A stretch of DNA of 64,000 nucleotides, from the NCBI RefSeq assembly GCF_900110955.1, contig NZ_FOFR01000002.1:744001-808000 (forward strand). The letters run 5' to 3'. Below are positions 52,337 to 61,501 of this stretch, piece by piece. The notes beneath the pieces are model-generated. The model did not search any database and was not told the DNA's origin. It worked only from the letters and a program-made list of their open reading frames with translations. The stretch's first letter is position 1; each line of letters starts with the position of its first letter. A program made the position numbers and the translations under genes. The stretch is from Lentzea xinjiangensis (GTDB lineage Bacteria > Actinomycetota > Actinomycetes > Mycobacteriales > Pseudonocardiaceae).

Positions 52337-52342
52337 TAGTGT
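52337..52342 (+). promoter_or_regulatory. -10 box of S9 peptidase gene (leaderless)
   Basis: TAGTGT ends six bases before the GTG at 52349, with no ribosome-binding site. Confidence 0.5.
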
Positions 52343-52348
52343 TGAGAC

Positions 52349-54160
52349 GTGACAACGCATCCCGCTCCGAACGTTCCGGAACAGCTCTTCGAGGACCCGG
52401 CAGCCGAGACCCGGTGGCGCGAGCGGTTCACCGCTCCCCGGATGAGCCTGCCCGCCTGGGCCGACGACGCGCCGGACCGCACGCTGTACGTCTCCAACGC
52501 GAGCGGCGTGTGGGAGATCTACGCCTGGGACCGGGCGACCGACGAGCACCGCAAGGTCACCGACCGGCCGAACGGCACCTCGCACGGCACGCTGAGCCCG
52601 GACGGCACCGAGATCTGGTGGTTCGACGACCACGACGGCGACGAGTTCGGCGTCTGGGTGCGCGAGCCGTTCGTCGCGGACGGCAGCAAGGCCGAGCCCG
52701 CGATCCCCGACGTGACGCCCGGCTACCCGGCGGGCCTGGAGATCGGCCGCACCCTGACGGCCGTGGCCGCGTCGACCGATGACGGCACCACGGTGTGGTT
52801 GACCCGCAACGGCACGAGCGAGGTGCTCTACCAGCATGTGAACGACGCCGGCGTCACCGCGCTGGCCAAGGACGAGTCGCTCGTCGTGATCGCGCACTCC
52901 GAGCACGGCGACAACCGGCACATGGCCCTGCGCGCGCTCAACACCGCGAACGGCGAGACGGTCGCCGAGAAGTGGGACGGCAAGGGCAAGGGGCTCGACG
53001 CCATCTCGTTCAGCCCGGTGCCCGGCGACCAGCGGCTGCTGGTGCTGCACGAGCGCCGCGGCCGCGAGGAGCTGCTGATCTGGGACGTCGCCGCCGACAC
53101 CGAGCGCGAGATCGTCCTCGACCTGCCGGGCGAGGTCGCCGCCGACTGGTACCCGGACGCGTCCGCGCTGCTGATCGTGCACACCCACCACGCCCGCAAC
53201 ACGGTGCACCGCTACGACCTCGCGACCGGCGAGCTGTCCACTCTGGACACCGCACCCGGCGTGATCGGCTCCGCGGGCGTGCGCCCGGACGGCACCGTCG
53301 AGTACTCGTGGTCGTCCGCCTCGAACTCCACCGTGATCCGCGCGCTGGCCACCGACGGCGGCGAGACCGTGCTGGTCGAGCCCGCGGGTGCGCGCCCGGC
53401 CACGTCGGCGCCGCTGGAGGACGTCTTCGTCGGCGAGGTGCACGCCCTGGTCTCGAAGCCCGAGGGCGAGGGCCCGTTCCCGACGGTCTTCCTGATCCAC
53501 GGCGGCCCGCACTCCTCCGACGAGGACCGCTTCTCGGCGTACCGCGCCGTCTGGCTGGACGCCGGCTTCGCGACCGTGCACGTGAACTACCGCGGCTCCA
53601 GCGGCTACGGCTCGAAGTGGCGCGACGCCATCGAGGGCAGGCCGGGCCTCACCGAGCTCGAGGACATCGCCGCCGTGCACGACTGGGCGGTCGAGTCGGG
53701 CTTGGCCGACCCGCGGCGCTCGGTGCTGAGCGGTGCCTCGTGGGGCGGCTACCTGACCCTGCTCGGCATCGGCGTCCAGCCGGAGCGCTGGGCCGTCGGC
53801 ATCGCGGGCGTCCCGGTCGCGGACTACCTCGCCGCGTACGAGGACGAGATGGAACCGCTGCGGGCGTTCGACCGCGCGCTGTTCGGCGGCTCACCGGAGG
53901 AGCTGCCGGAGCTGTACCGGGAGTGCTCGCCGCTGACGTACGTCGACCGGGTCACCGCGCCGGTGCTCATCCTCGCGGGCGAGAACGACCCGCGGTGCCC
54001 GATCCGGCAGATCGACAACTACCTCGACGCGCTGGCCGCCCGCGGACACTCCTACGAGATGTACCGCTACGACGCGGGGCACGGGTCGCTGGTGGTCGCG
54101 GAGACGATGCGGCAGACGGCGGCCGAGGTGGACTTCGCCCGGCGGCACCTCGCGAAGTAG
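52349..54160 (+). CDS. S9-family prolyl oligopeptidase-like serine peptidase
   Basis: A 603-residue cytoplasmic peptidase: an N-terminal seven-blade propeller (units such as DRTLYVSNASGVWEIYAWDR and GTLSPDGTEIWWFDDHDGD) and a C-terminal alpha/beta-hydrolase domain. The triad is Ser464 in SGASWGGYLTLL, Asp547 in GENDPRCP and His578 in DAGHGS. Family members release dipeptides or cleave acyl-amino acids. No signal sequence. It is likely leaderless and stands alone between the GAF gene and dps. Confidence 0.93.
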   Translation: MTTHPAPNVPEQLFEDPAAETRWRERFTAPRMSLPAWADDAPDRTLYVSNASGVWEIYAWDRATDEHRKVTDRPNGTSHGTLSPDGTEIWWFDDHDGDEFGVWVREPFVADGSKAEPAIPDVTPGYPAGLEIGRTLTAVAASTDDGTTVWLTRNGTSEVLYQHVNDAGVTALAKDESLVVIAHSEHGDNRHMALRALNTANGETVAEKWDGKGKGLDAISFSPVPGDQRLLVLHERRGREELLIWDVAADTEREIVLDLPGEVAADWYPDASALLIVHTHHARNTVHRYDLATGELSTLDTAPGVIGSAGVRPDGTVEYSWSSASNSTVIRALATDGGETVLVEPAGARPATSAPLEDVFVGEVHALVSKPEGEGPFPTVFLIHGGPHSSDEDRFSAYRAVWLDAGFATVHVNYRGSSGYGSKWRDAIEGRPGLTELEDIAAVHDWAVESGLADPRRSVLSGASWGGYLTLLGIGVQPERWAVGIAGVPVADYLAAYEDEMEPLRAFDRALFGGSPEELPELYRECSPLTYVDRVTAPVLILAGENDPRCPIRQIDNYLDALAARGHSYEMYRYDAGHGSLVVAETMRQTAAEVDFARRHLAK

Positions 54161-54171
54161 TCCCGCGGCGA

Positions 54172-54207
54172 ACGGCGCCGGAACCCCGTCCGGGGTCCCG
54201 GCGCCGT
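54172..54207. terminator. Bidirectional terminator
   Basis: A 15-bp stem with one A-C mismatch (54172-54187 with 54192-54207) and a four-base loop lies between the convergent S9 peptidase and dps genes. Confidence 0.85.
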
Positions 54208-54224
54208 GGTCGTCCGGCGTCGGC

Positions 54225-54701
54225 TCAGGCGGACTGGGCCTGCCACATCCAGTGGGCCTGCTCCAGCTCCTGCGTGATGCCGATCAGCAGGTCCTGGCTG
54301 ACGAGGTCGTGCTTGTCGGTCTCCTCGATGCGGGTGCGCATGCGGGCGATCAACGACCCCAGCGAAGCCGTGATCGACGTGACCACCTGCTCCTCCTTCA
54401 GCCAGCCGGTCTCGATCTCAGCCACGCCCGACGACGCGGCGATCGTCTTCGCCGTGCCGTTCGGCGTGACGCCGAGAGCGGCCGCTCGCTCGGCGACCTG
54501 GTCGGCGGCGTTGCGCGCGATGACGACCAGCTCGTCGAGCTGAAGGTGGACGCTGCGGAAGTTCTTGCCGATCACGTTCCAGTGCGCCTGCTTCCCGATC
54601 AGGGACAGGTCGACCAGGTCGACCAGCGTCGCCTGCAGGATGGCGCCGACGGCATCGCGGTCGGCGTCAGCGAGAGGGCTGGTGATCGGGTTCTTGGCCA
54701 T
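54225..54701 (-). CDS. dps: Dps-family DNA-protecting ferritin
   Basis: A 158-residue Dps protein that oxidises and stores iron in a 12-mer shell. The intersubunit ferroxidase site is visible as KQAHWNVIG, then FRSVHLQLDEL, and the four-helix bundle continues to the C-terminal QELEQAHWMWQAQSA. No long basic tail, so DNA binding is uncertain. It lies 16 bp after the Ohr-like gene on the same strand, forming a peroxide-stress pair. Confidence 0.93.
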   Translation of the reverse strand: MAKNPITSPLADADRDAVGAILQATLVDLVDLSLIGKQAHWNVIGKNFRSVHLQLDELVVIARNAADQVAERAAALGVTPNGTAKTIAASSGVAEIETGWLKEEQVVTSITASLGSLIARMRTRIEETDKHDLVSQDLLIGITQELEQAHWMWQAQSA

Positions 54702-54717
54702 GGTTGAACGCGCCTCC

Positions 54718-55140
54718 TCAGACGGTGACGCTGAGCGCCACCTCGATGTTGCCGCGCGTCGCGTTCGAGTACGGGCAGACCTGGTGGGCCTGCTCGACGA
54801 GCTTCTCCGCGACCGCCTGGTCGAGTCCGGGGATCTTGACCGCGAGCTCGACGGCCAGCTGGAAGCCGCCCGCGCCGTTGCGTCCGATCCCCACCTTGGC
54901 GGTTACCTCAGAAGAAGTGAGCTGAATCTTCCCGGCGCGCGCGACGCTGGTGATGGCGGAGTTGAAGCACGCCGAGTACCCGGCCGCGAAGAGCTGCTCC
55001 GGATTGGTCGCATCGCCACCGGGGCCGCCCATCTCCTTGGGGACCGACAGCACCTCGTCGATCACACCGTCGGACGAGCGGACCTCGCCGTTGCGGCCTT
55101 CCCCGTACGCAGTCGCCTCAGCCGTGTACAGCGCTTCCAT
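54718..55140 (-). CDS. ohr: Organic hydroperoxide resistance protein (Ohr/OsmC family)
   Basis: A 140-residue thiol peroxidase. The catalytic cysteines are in AAGYSACFNSAI and HQVCPYSNATRGN, the exact Ohr arrangement, and the opening EALYTAEATAYGEGRNG is typical. ATG 55140 is the first codon of the family pattern; the longer frame upstream reads through other genes. It reduces organic hydroperoxides using a lipoylated donor. No OhrR regulator lies beside it. Confidence 0.93.
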   Translation of the reverse strand: MEALYTAEATAYGEGRNGEVRSSDGVIDEVLSVPKEMGGPGGDATNPEQLFAAGYSACFNSAITSVARAGKIQLTSSEVTAKVGIGRNGAGGFQLAVELAVKIPGLDQAVAEKLVEQAHQVCPYSNATRGNIEVALSVTV

Positions 55141-55220
55141 TCCGCTCTCCCTCGAGTCAGGTGATGTGCTCTGCACCCAGGGTGAACGAACCGCGCACTT
55201 CTCATCTGCCCGTTCGTGAC

Positions 55221-55796
55221 TCAGTTCACGTCGAGGTGGGAGGCCTGCCGCAGGGCGAACTCGGCGACCTGGCGGCCGATCACCCGCAGGTTGCGGTCGA
55301 CGTCGGCGTCCGAGCACGAGCCGTCGCCGTCGAACTTGACCTGAGCGGAGTTGATCGCGGCGCCGAGCGGCGTCGGCCAGCCGCGCAGCGCGTGGACGAT
55401 CGAGCGCACGGCCGCGAGCGTGTTCACCGCCGCCTGCCAGCCGTACGCGGCCGTGATGGTGCCGACCGCGCGCCCGTCGAGGTAAGGGCGGTCGTCGTCG
55501 CGGAGGTCCTCGATGTAGTCGAGGGCGTTCTTGACCAGGCCGGACACGGTGCCGTGGTAGCCGGGCGACACGAGGATCACGCCGTCCGCCCTGCGCAGGT
55601 CCTCCACCATCCGCAACGCGATGTCGGTGCGGTCCGGCACCGAGGGGTCGTAGAACGGGAGCACCAGCTCGGGACCGCTGTACTGGATCGTCTCCGCGCC
55701 CAGCTCGCGAGCACCGGCCAGCGCCACCCGCAGCGCCCGCTCCGACTGCGAGTCGGACCTGATCGAGCCGCCGATGCCCACCACCGTCACCGTCAT
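55221..55796 (-). CDS. NADPH-dependent FMN reductase
   Basis: A 191-residue flavodoxin-like reductase (SsuE/YieF type): TVTVVGIGGSIRSDSQSERAL forms the FMN phosphate loop, and VILVSPGYHGTVSGLVKNALDYI and TITAAYGWQAAVNTL complete the flavin site. ATG 55796 precedes the first strand directly. It may supply reduced flavin or detoxify quinones; its direction and closeness to ohr and dps suggest a redox-stress group, though a gap of 80 bp separates it from ohr. Confidence 0.9.
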   Translation of the reverse strand: MTVTVVGIGGSIRSDSQSERALRVALAGARELGAETIQYSGPELVLPFYDPSVPDRTDIALRMVEDLRRADGVILVSPGYHGTVSGLVKNALDYIEDLRDDDRPYLDGRAVGTITAAYGWQAAVNTLAAVRSIVHALRGWPTPLGAAINSAQVKFDGDGSCSDADVDRNLRVIGRQVAEFALRQASHLDVN

Positions 55797-55861
55797 GACA
55801 ACGATCCTTCCACCTCCAGCTACCTGGAGATCCAGCACTACTGGCTAGTAACGTGCACCAC

Positions 55862-56914
55862 ATGTCGAACTTCCAGGCGGCCTTGCTGGCCGGTGCGCTG
55901 CGCTTCGCGTTCGGTCTTCCCGGCCCTGTGCGCCGCCTCATCGCCGGTCGCCCGATCCGCCTGGACGGCCAGGACCTGCACCCCGAGGCGCAGCTGCTGC
56001 TCAGGTTGCAGCAGCTGTCCGGGACGAGCTGGCGCACGAGGACAGCATCGGAGAGCCGACTGGACCTGGAGTTGAGTTCGAAGCTCGTCTCCGGTCCGAA
56101 GATCACCGGAGTGGGTGCCCGCGACCTCACCATCGGCGAGTTCGCCGGTCGTCTGTACACGCCGGCGGGGCTGGCGGAGGGCTCGGCGCTGTTGATCTTC
56201 TACCACGGTGGCGGCTGGGTCACCGGCAGCCTGGAGAGCCACGACAACCTGTGCCGGTTCCTCGCGAAGGAGGCCGGGGTGCGGGTGCTGGCCGCCGACT
56301 ACCGGCTCGCGCCGGAGGCCCCGTTCCCGGCCGCGGCCGACGACGCCGCCGAGGTGCTGCGCTACGCCGTCGCCAAGGCGGAGGACCTGGGTATCGACCC
56401 GCGCCGGATCGCGCTCGGCGGCGACAGCGCGGGCGGCAACCTCGCGGCGGTGACCGCGCACGCCGCCGAGGTCGACCTCGCGTTCCTGCTGCTGTTCTAC
56501 CCCGGCGTGGACGCGTCGGTGCGCCGCCGGTCGCGCGAGATCTTCGGCAACGGCTTCTTCCTCACCGACGAGAAGATGGACTGGTTCCTCGACCAGTACA
56601 CCGCGGGCGGCAAGGACCGCCACGACCCGCGGCTGTCGATCATGCTGGCGGAGGACCTGTCGACCCTGCCGCCGACCTACATCGCGACCGCCGGCTATGA
56701 CCCGTTGCGCGACGAGGGCGAGGCCTTCGCGGAACGCCTGGCCGCCGAGGGCGTGCCGGTCGTGCTGCGCAGGCACGAGGGCCTGTTCCACGGCTTCGCG
56801 AACGTGCTCGGCGTCGGCGGGATCTTCCGCGAGGCCGTGTCCGAGGCCGTGGGCGCGCTGCGGACCGGCCTCGCGCTGGCCAACTCCGCTCAGGACGTGA
56901 CCGAGACCGCCTGA
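55862..56914 (+). CDS. Alpha/beta hydrolase of the hormone-sensitive lipase family
   Basis: A 350-residue esterase. The oxyanion block FYHGGGWVTGS, nucleophile GGDSAGGNLAA, acid region ATAGYDPLRDEG and the His block EGLFHGFANV define family IV bacterial lipases/esterases. ATG 55862 is chosen over GTG 55853, giving MSNFQAALLAGALRF. It is divergent from the FMN reductase gene and its 3' end overlaps the convergent MFS gene by 25 bp. Short- to medium-chain esters are the usual substrates. Confidence 0.92.
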   Translation: MSNFQAALLAGALRFAFGLPGPVRRLIAGRPIRLDGQDLHPEAQLLLRLQQLSGTSWRTRTASESRLDLELSSKLVSGPKITGVGARDLTIGEFAGRLYTPAGLAEGSALLIFYHGGGWVTGSLESHDNLCRFLAKEAGVRVLAADYRLAPEAPFPAAADDAAEVLRYAVAKAEDLGIDPRRIALGGDSAGGNLAAVTAHAAEVDLAFLLLFYPGVDASVRRRSREIFGNGFFLTDEKMDWFLDQYTAGGKDRHDPRLSIMLAEDLSTLPPTYIATAGYDPLRDEGEAFAERLAAEGVPVVLRRHEGLFHGFANVLGVGGIFREAVSEAVGALRTGLALANSAQDVTETA

Positions 56915-58065
56915 CGCTGCCGCGAGAACAGCCAGCCCAGCCCGGCGATCACCAGGCCGGCCAGGCCCGCGACGACGAAGCCGAGCGGGGGTCCGCTGTG
57001 GTCCACGGCGAGCCCCGCCAGCGGCTGGCCGGCCGCCACGCCGAACGTGAACGCCGACCCCTGCAGGCCGAGCGCGAGCCCGCGCGCCGCCGGTGGCGCG
57101 TGCCTGCTGATCAGCTCGGTCGAGGCGGAGATGGTCGGCGCGCACACGAGGTTCATCGGGACCAGCGCGAGCGCCAGCAGCACCACGCTGCCGTCGCCGA
57201 GGCCGACCGGGATCTCCAGCAACGCCATGCAGGCCAGCAGGACGACGCCGCCCGGCACGCGCTTGAGGCTGCCGTAGACGAGCCCGCCGAGTGCCGAGGC
57301 CGCGCACATCACCACGAAGACCACGCTGAGCCAGCTCTGCTTGCCCGCCTGCTCCAGCGAGGCGATCGACGCGATCTCCATGCCGGACAACGCCACCGTG
57401 GCCCCGAACGGGATGATCAGCGCCGCGAGCACCGGCCCCCGCAACCACTCCCGCACGCGCGGCTGCGGTCCCGAGACGTCCTCGTCCTCGTGCACCAGCA
57501 CCGGGTTCACGGCGAACAGCACGGCGCTCGCGGCCAGGATCGACACCCCGATCACGACCAGCGCCGTCCCGGTCGAGAACTCCGTCGCGATCAGCACGCC
57601 CGCCGCCGGTCCGACCATGAACGACAGCTCGACCGAGATCGAGTCCAGCGAGAACGCGGGCCGCCGCTGCGGCAGGGGCACCAGCGCGGTCAGCGCCTGC
57701 CTGCCGATCGAGATGACCGGCACCGCCACCAACCCGTTGGCGAACGCGAGCACGAGCAGCACGGTGTAGTCCATGAGCGGCGCCGTGACCCAGAAGAGGC
57801 CTTCGAGCAGGCTGAGCGCCAGCACGAACCGCAGCCCCCTGCTGTCGACGAGCTTGCCCATCAGCGGCGACCCGAGACCGAGCCCGATCATGGTCGCGAA
57901 GCCGACGGTGCCGGCCGCCGCGTAGCCCTTGTCGAGCGTGGTGACGACGTGCAGCGTCACCGTGACGCCCGCCGCCGTCGGGGGGATCCGGGCGAAGAGC
58001 ATCAGCAGCATCAGGGGACGTACCCCCGGCAGCGCCAGGACGGTCCTGAAGGGGGCGAGGTTCAC
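56890..58065 (-). CDS. MFS transporter, second of a tandem paralogous pair
   Basis: A 391-residue major facilitator. It is a close paralogue of the gene upstream: NLAPFRTVLALPGVRPLMLL against DLAPFKHVLMLPGVRPLALL, and both contain ISVELSFMVGPA, EIPVGLGDG and ARGLALGLQGSAFT. GTG 58065 overlaps the stop of that gene. Substrate unknown; SetA-type sugar or drug efflux is likely from the overall pattern and the FGGY kinase in the same operon. Confidence 0.88.
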   Translation of the reverse strand: MNLAPFRTVLALPGVRPLMLLMLFARIPPTAAGVTVTLHVVTTLDKGYAAAGTVGFATMIGLGLGSPLMGKLVDSRGLRFVLALSLLEGLFWVTAPLMDYTVLLVLAFANGLVAVPVISIGRQALTALVPLPQRRPAFSLDSISVELSFMVGPAAGVLIATEFSTGTALVVIGVSILAASAVLFAVNPVLVHEDEDVSGPQPRVREWLRGPVLAALIIPFGATVALSGMEIASIASLEQAGKQSWLSVVFVVMCAASALGGLVYGSLKRVPGGVVLLACMALLEIPVGLGDGSVVLLALALVPMNLVCAPTISASTELISRHAPPAARGLALGLQGSAFTFGVAAGQPLAGLAVDHSGPPLGFVVAGLAGLVIAGLGWLFSRQRQAVSVTS

Positions 58066-59255
58066 GGTGCCATCGTCACCCGGTCGGCAACCGGTTTGCG
58101 CGCCAGGCCCCCGGCGATCCCCGCCACCACCAGGCCGGCCGCGCCGGCGACCACGAACCCGGCCGGTGCGCCGGCGCGGTCGATGGCCGCACCGGCGATC
58201 GGCGCGCCGATCGCGTTCCCCACGGTGAAGGCGGACCCTTGCAGGCCCAGCGCGAGGCCGCGGGCGGTGGACGGCGCGAGCCTGCTGATGTGCTCGCCGG
58301 AGGCCGCGATCAACGGCGCGCACATCAGGTTCATCGGCACGAGGAGCAGGCACAGCAGCAGCACGTTGCCGTCGCCCAGACCGACCGGGATTTCCAGCAG
58401 CGCCATGAGCACCAAGAGGACCAACACGCTGGGCGCCCGCTTCACGCCGCCGTAGACCAGACCGCCCACGATCGACGCCGCGCACATCGCGAAGAACACG
58501 ACGCCGAGCCAGCTCTGCTTCCCGATGTGCTCGAGCGACGCGATCGCCGAGACCTCCATGCCCGCCAGGCACACCGTCGCACCGGCGCACACGACCAGCA
58601 CGCCGACGATCCGGCCGCGCAACCACTCGAAGATCCGCGGCTTCGGCCCGCCGACGACCTCGTCCTCGTGCACCATCGGCGGGTTCGCCCAGTACAGCAG
58701 CACTCCGGCCACCAGGATCGAGCCGCCGATGGACAGCAACGCGGCGTTCGTGGAGAACTTCGTCGCGGCGAACACGCCCAGCGCGGGCCCGACCATGAAG
58801 GACAGCTCGACCGAGATCGAGTCGACCGACATCGCCACCCGGCGCCGGCTCTGCGGCACCAGGGCGGTGATGACCTGGCGGCCGATCGACATCATCGGAA
58901 CGCCGAGCAGCCCGACGCCGAACGAGCACACCAGCAGCGCCCAGTAGCCGAGCAGCGGCGCGGTGAGCCAGAACGCCGCCGACGCCGTGACGCTCAGCGC
59001 GAGCATCGAGCGCAGGCCGCGTTCGTCGATCAAGCGGCCCATCAGCGGGGCACCCAGCCCCATGCCGATCGTGCCCGCCGCCCCGACCAGCCCGGCCGCT
59101 GCGTAGCCCCGGTCCAGCGTGACCGCGACGTGCAGCGTCAGGACCACGCCGGTCGCCGCCGGAGGCATCCTCGCGAAGAACATCAACAGCGCGAGCGGAC
59201 GCACTCCGGGCAGCATCAGGACGTGTTTGAAGGGGGCGAGGTCCACGCCCACCAT
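58062..59255 (-). CDS. MFS transporter, first of a tandem paralogous pair
   Basis: A 397-residue major facilitator with about twelve helices, starting ATG 59255 (MVGVDLAPFKHVL). It is nearly collinear with the next gene over its full length, so the pair arose by tandem duplication, yet the two have diverged enough to be distinct. It follows the FGGY kinase by 30 bp and is translationally coupled to its paralogue. Confidence 0.88.
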   Translation of the reverse strand: MVGVDLAPFKHVLMLPGVRPLALLMFFARMPPAATGVVLTLHVAVTLDRGYAAAGLVGAAGTIGMGLGAPLMGRLIDERGLRSMLALSVTASAAFWLTAPLLGYWALLVCSFGVGLLGVPMMSIGRQVITALVPQSRRRVAMSVDSISVELSFMVGPALGVFAATKFSTNAALLSIGGSILVAGVLLYWANPPMVHEDEVVGGPKPRIFEWLRGRIVGVLVVCAGATVCLAGMEVSAIASLEHIGKQSWLGVVFFAMCAASIVGGLVYGGVKRAPSVLVLLVLMALLEIPVGLGDGNVLLLCLLLVPMNLMCAPLIAASGEHISRLAPSTARGLALGLQGSAFTVGNAIGAPIAGAAIDRAGAPAGFVVAGAAGLVVAGIAGGLARKPVADRVTMAP

Positions 59256-59285
59256 CCTCGCCCGGCCCGCAAAAGGTTTTCGTTG

Positions 59286-60692
59286 CTAACGATGTGATTC
59301 GGCGTACAGCTCTTCCAGCGCCAGGTACGCCTTCGCCACGAACGGCCGTGCCTTCGCGTACCTCTCGATGGCGCCCTCGTCGGGCATGATCGTCCGAGTC
59401 GGCCGCACCAGGTCGACGGTCAGGTCCGGGATCACGTCGAGCGCCCGCCACGCGAGCAGCGCCGCGCCGACGGCCGACCCACCGCTGTCCTCGGCGAGGT
59501 GCAACGGCATGCCGAGCGCGTTCGCGAGCGTCTGCGCCCAGACCGGGGCGCGGAAGGCACCGCCGGTGATCCGCAGCGACTCGACGTGCGGAACGGCGTC
59601 GAGCACCAGCGCGAGCTGCTGGCACACGCCTTCGACCAGCGCCTTGGTGATCTGCTGCGGGGTGTGCTCGCGGCGCAGGCCGAGCAACGCGGCGTGCGCG
59701 GTCGAGTCCCACCACGGCGCGCGCTCGCCCAGCAGGTACGGCAGGGCGACCAGGCCGTCCGAGTCGACGCCGGCGGTCTGGGCGAGCAGCTCGCCGACCG
59801 GGATGCCGAACGTCTCCGCGGCCCACTGCGCGACGACACCGCCGTTGCTGATGGCGCCGCCGCGGACCCACAGCCCCTCGCCGATGGCGTAGCTGAACGT
59901 CCGCCCCTCCTCGTCGACGCCGGGCCCGAGCTGCGCCACGCGCAACGCGCCCGACGTGCCGAGCGAGACCGCGCCGGCACCGGGGGTGGCCGCGCCGACG
60001 CCGAGGTTGCCGAGCGGACCGTCACCGCCGCCGACGATCACCGGGATCCCGGGGCGCAGACCGGGGATCACGGCCGTGAGCGGCGTGGCGTGCGTCGGCT
60101 CGACCAGCGGCGGGAGCTGGTCCGCGGTGACGCCGGCGAACTCCAGCGACGGCTCGTGCCACTGCAGCGTGTGGACGTTCATCAGGCCCGTGCCGGAGCC
60201 GCACGAGTGCTCGTTGATCAGCACGCCGGTGAGGTGCAGGTGCACGAAGTCCTTGATCTCGCACCACATCGCGGCGCGGACGCCGTTCTCGCTGAACCAC
60301 GCGAGCTTCATCAGCGGCGTGAACGAGTGGATCGGCGTGCCGGTCGCCTGGTGCAGCGCGAGCCCTTCCGCCGTGCCCCGCAACCGTTCGGTCTGCTCGA
60401 TCGCGCGGTTGTCGGCCCAGCTCAACGACTCCGTGACGGGCCGGAGCGAGCTGTCCAGGCCCATGATCGTGTGCATGGCGCCGGTCAGCGCGATGGCCCG
60501 CACGTCGTCGGACGCCAGCTCGCGGATCCCGTCGAACACCGCGTCGAGCACCTGCTGCGGGTCGTGCGTGGCTTGCAGGCCGCTGGTGCGCATCGGGTAG
60601 GCGCGCTCGGTCGAGGCGACGACACGAGCCTGCTGGTCCACCGCGACGACCTTGGTGGCCGTGGTGCCCAGGTCCACCGCGAGAACGATCAT
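59286..60692 (-). CDS. FGGY carbohydrate kinase, gluconokinase-like
   Basis: A 468-residue sugar kinase. The phosphate-1 motif VDLGTTATKVVAVD opens it, VSLGTSGALRV is the phosphate-2 motif, and RITGGAFRAPVWAQ with DSGGSAVGAALLA form the FGGY C-terminal signature. IHSFTPLMKLAWF is characteristic of gluconokinase-type members, which make 6-phosphogluconate, but xylulose or another polyol is possible. ATG 60692 overlaps the methyltransferase stop. It sits in an operon with a methyltransferase and two MFS genes. Confidence 0.9.
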   Translation of the reverse strand: MIVLAVDLGTTATKVVAVDQQARVVASTERAYPMRTSGLQATHDPQQVLDAVFDGIRELASDDVRAIALTGAMHTIMGLDSSLRPVTESLSWADNRAIEQTERLRGTAEGLALHQATGTPIHSFTPLMKLAWFSENGVRAAMWCEIKDFVHLHLTGVLINEHSCGSGTGLMNVHTLQWHEPSLEFAGVTADQLPPLVEPTHATPLTAVIPGLRPGIPVIVGGGDGPLGNLGVGAATPGAGAVSLGTSGALRVAQLGPGVDEEGRTFSYAIGEGLWVRGGAISNGGVVAQWAAETFGIPVGELLAQTAGVDSDGLVALPYLLGERAPWWDSTAHAALLGLRREHTPQQITKALVEGVCQQLALVLDAVPHVESLRITGGAFRAPVWAQTLANALGMPLHLAEDSGGSAVGAALLAWRALDVIPDLTVDLVRPTRTIMPDEGAIERYAKARPFVAKAYLALEELYAESHR

Positions 60693-61429
60693 GACTCGGC
60701 CCGCGCGGCGGTGAAGACGGCGAAGCTCGGGGACTTGCGCAGCGGGCCCCAGAACTCCTCACCGCGCTCGTCGTCCGGGGTCACGGCCGGGTGCCGCGTC
60801 ACGTCGGCCAGGCCGGCGCGGGTCAGCGCCGCGTCGAACACGCCGCGTTCCCAGTAGAAGGAGTCGAAGTCGAACGGCGGATCACCGAGCACGTGCACCT
60901 TCACCGGTTGCTTGACGTTCATCGGGCCGGTGCGGGTGATCTCGTAGCCGTAGCGGCCGTAGAGGGCGAGCAGGTCCCAGTCGGCGTCCGGGTTCGGCAC
61001 CAGCACGACGAGCCGCCCGCCGGGGGCGAGGTTCGCGGCGAGGTTGCCGATCATGACGTCGAGAGCGGGCTCGTCGTCCGCGTAGCCGAGCAGCCACAGG
61101 GCCGTGACGACGTCGAACTCGCCGAGCACGGGCAACGCCGTCGCGTCGTGCCGCTCGTAGGTGATGCCGCGCGGCTCGCGTCCCTCGACGTGCCGGGCGT
61201 ACCCGATCATCTCCCCGGCCGAGTCGACGCCCACCACCCGCACCGCGCCCAGGTCGTGGAAGAGCCGCGCATAGAAACCGGTGCCGCACGCCACGTCGAG
61301 CACGGACCTGCCGCGCAGGTCGCCGACCGCCGAGAGCACGGTGGCGCGCTCGGCCAGTCCTGTCGGGATGTGCTTGGCACGTTCGTAGACCGCGCCCAGC
61401 GCGTCGTACTGCTCGTCGCTCTCCGCCAT
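60689..61429 (-). CDS. Class I SAM-dependent methyltransferase
   Basis: A 246-residue methyltransferase. Motif I is VLDVACGTGFYARLF, the post-I acidic residue is in VVGVDSAGEMIGYAR, and motif IV is EFDVVTALWLLGYA. ATG 61429 (MAESDEQYDALG) matches the usual start of this UbiE-like small-molecule group; the longer frame is rejected. It heads the minus-strand operon with the FGGY kinase and the two transporters. Substrate unknown. Confidence 0.87.
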   Translation of the reverse strand: MAESDEQYDALGAVYERAKHIPTGLAERATVLSAVGDLRGRSVLDVACGTGFYARLFHDLGAVRVVGVDSAGEMIGYARHVEGREPRGITYERHDATALPVLGEFDVVTALWLLGYADDEPALDVMIGNLAANLAPGGRLVVLVPNPDADWDLLALYGRYGYEITRTGPMNVKQPVKVHVLGDPPFDFDSFYWERGVFDAALTRAGLADVTRHPAVTPDDERGEEFWGPLRKSPSFAVFTAARAES

Positions 61430-61455
61430 GACCGTCAGCCTAAGAGGACGGACGC

Positions 61456-61489
61456 CGGAGCGTGGCCACCATCCGATGACCACGCTCCG
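61456..61489 (-). terminator. Terminator after asd
   Basis: A 10-bp stem CGGAGCGTGG/CCACGCTCCG (61456-61465 with 61480-61489) with a 14-base loop lies twelve bases downstream of asd on the minus strand. It separates ask-asd from the methyltransferase operon. Confidence 0.75.
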
Positions 61490-61501
61490 TGCGGCAACCG
61501 G

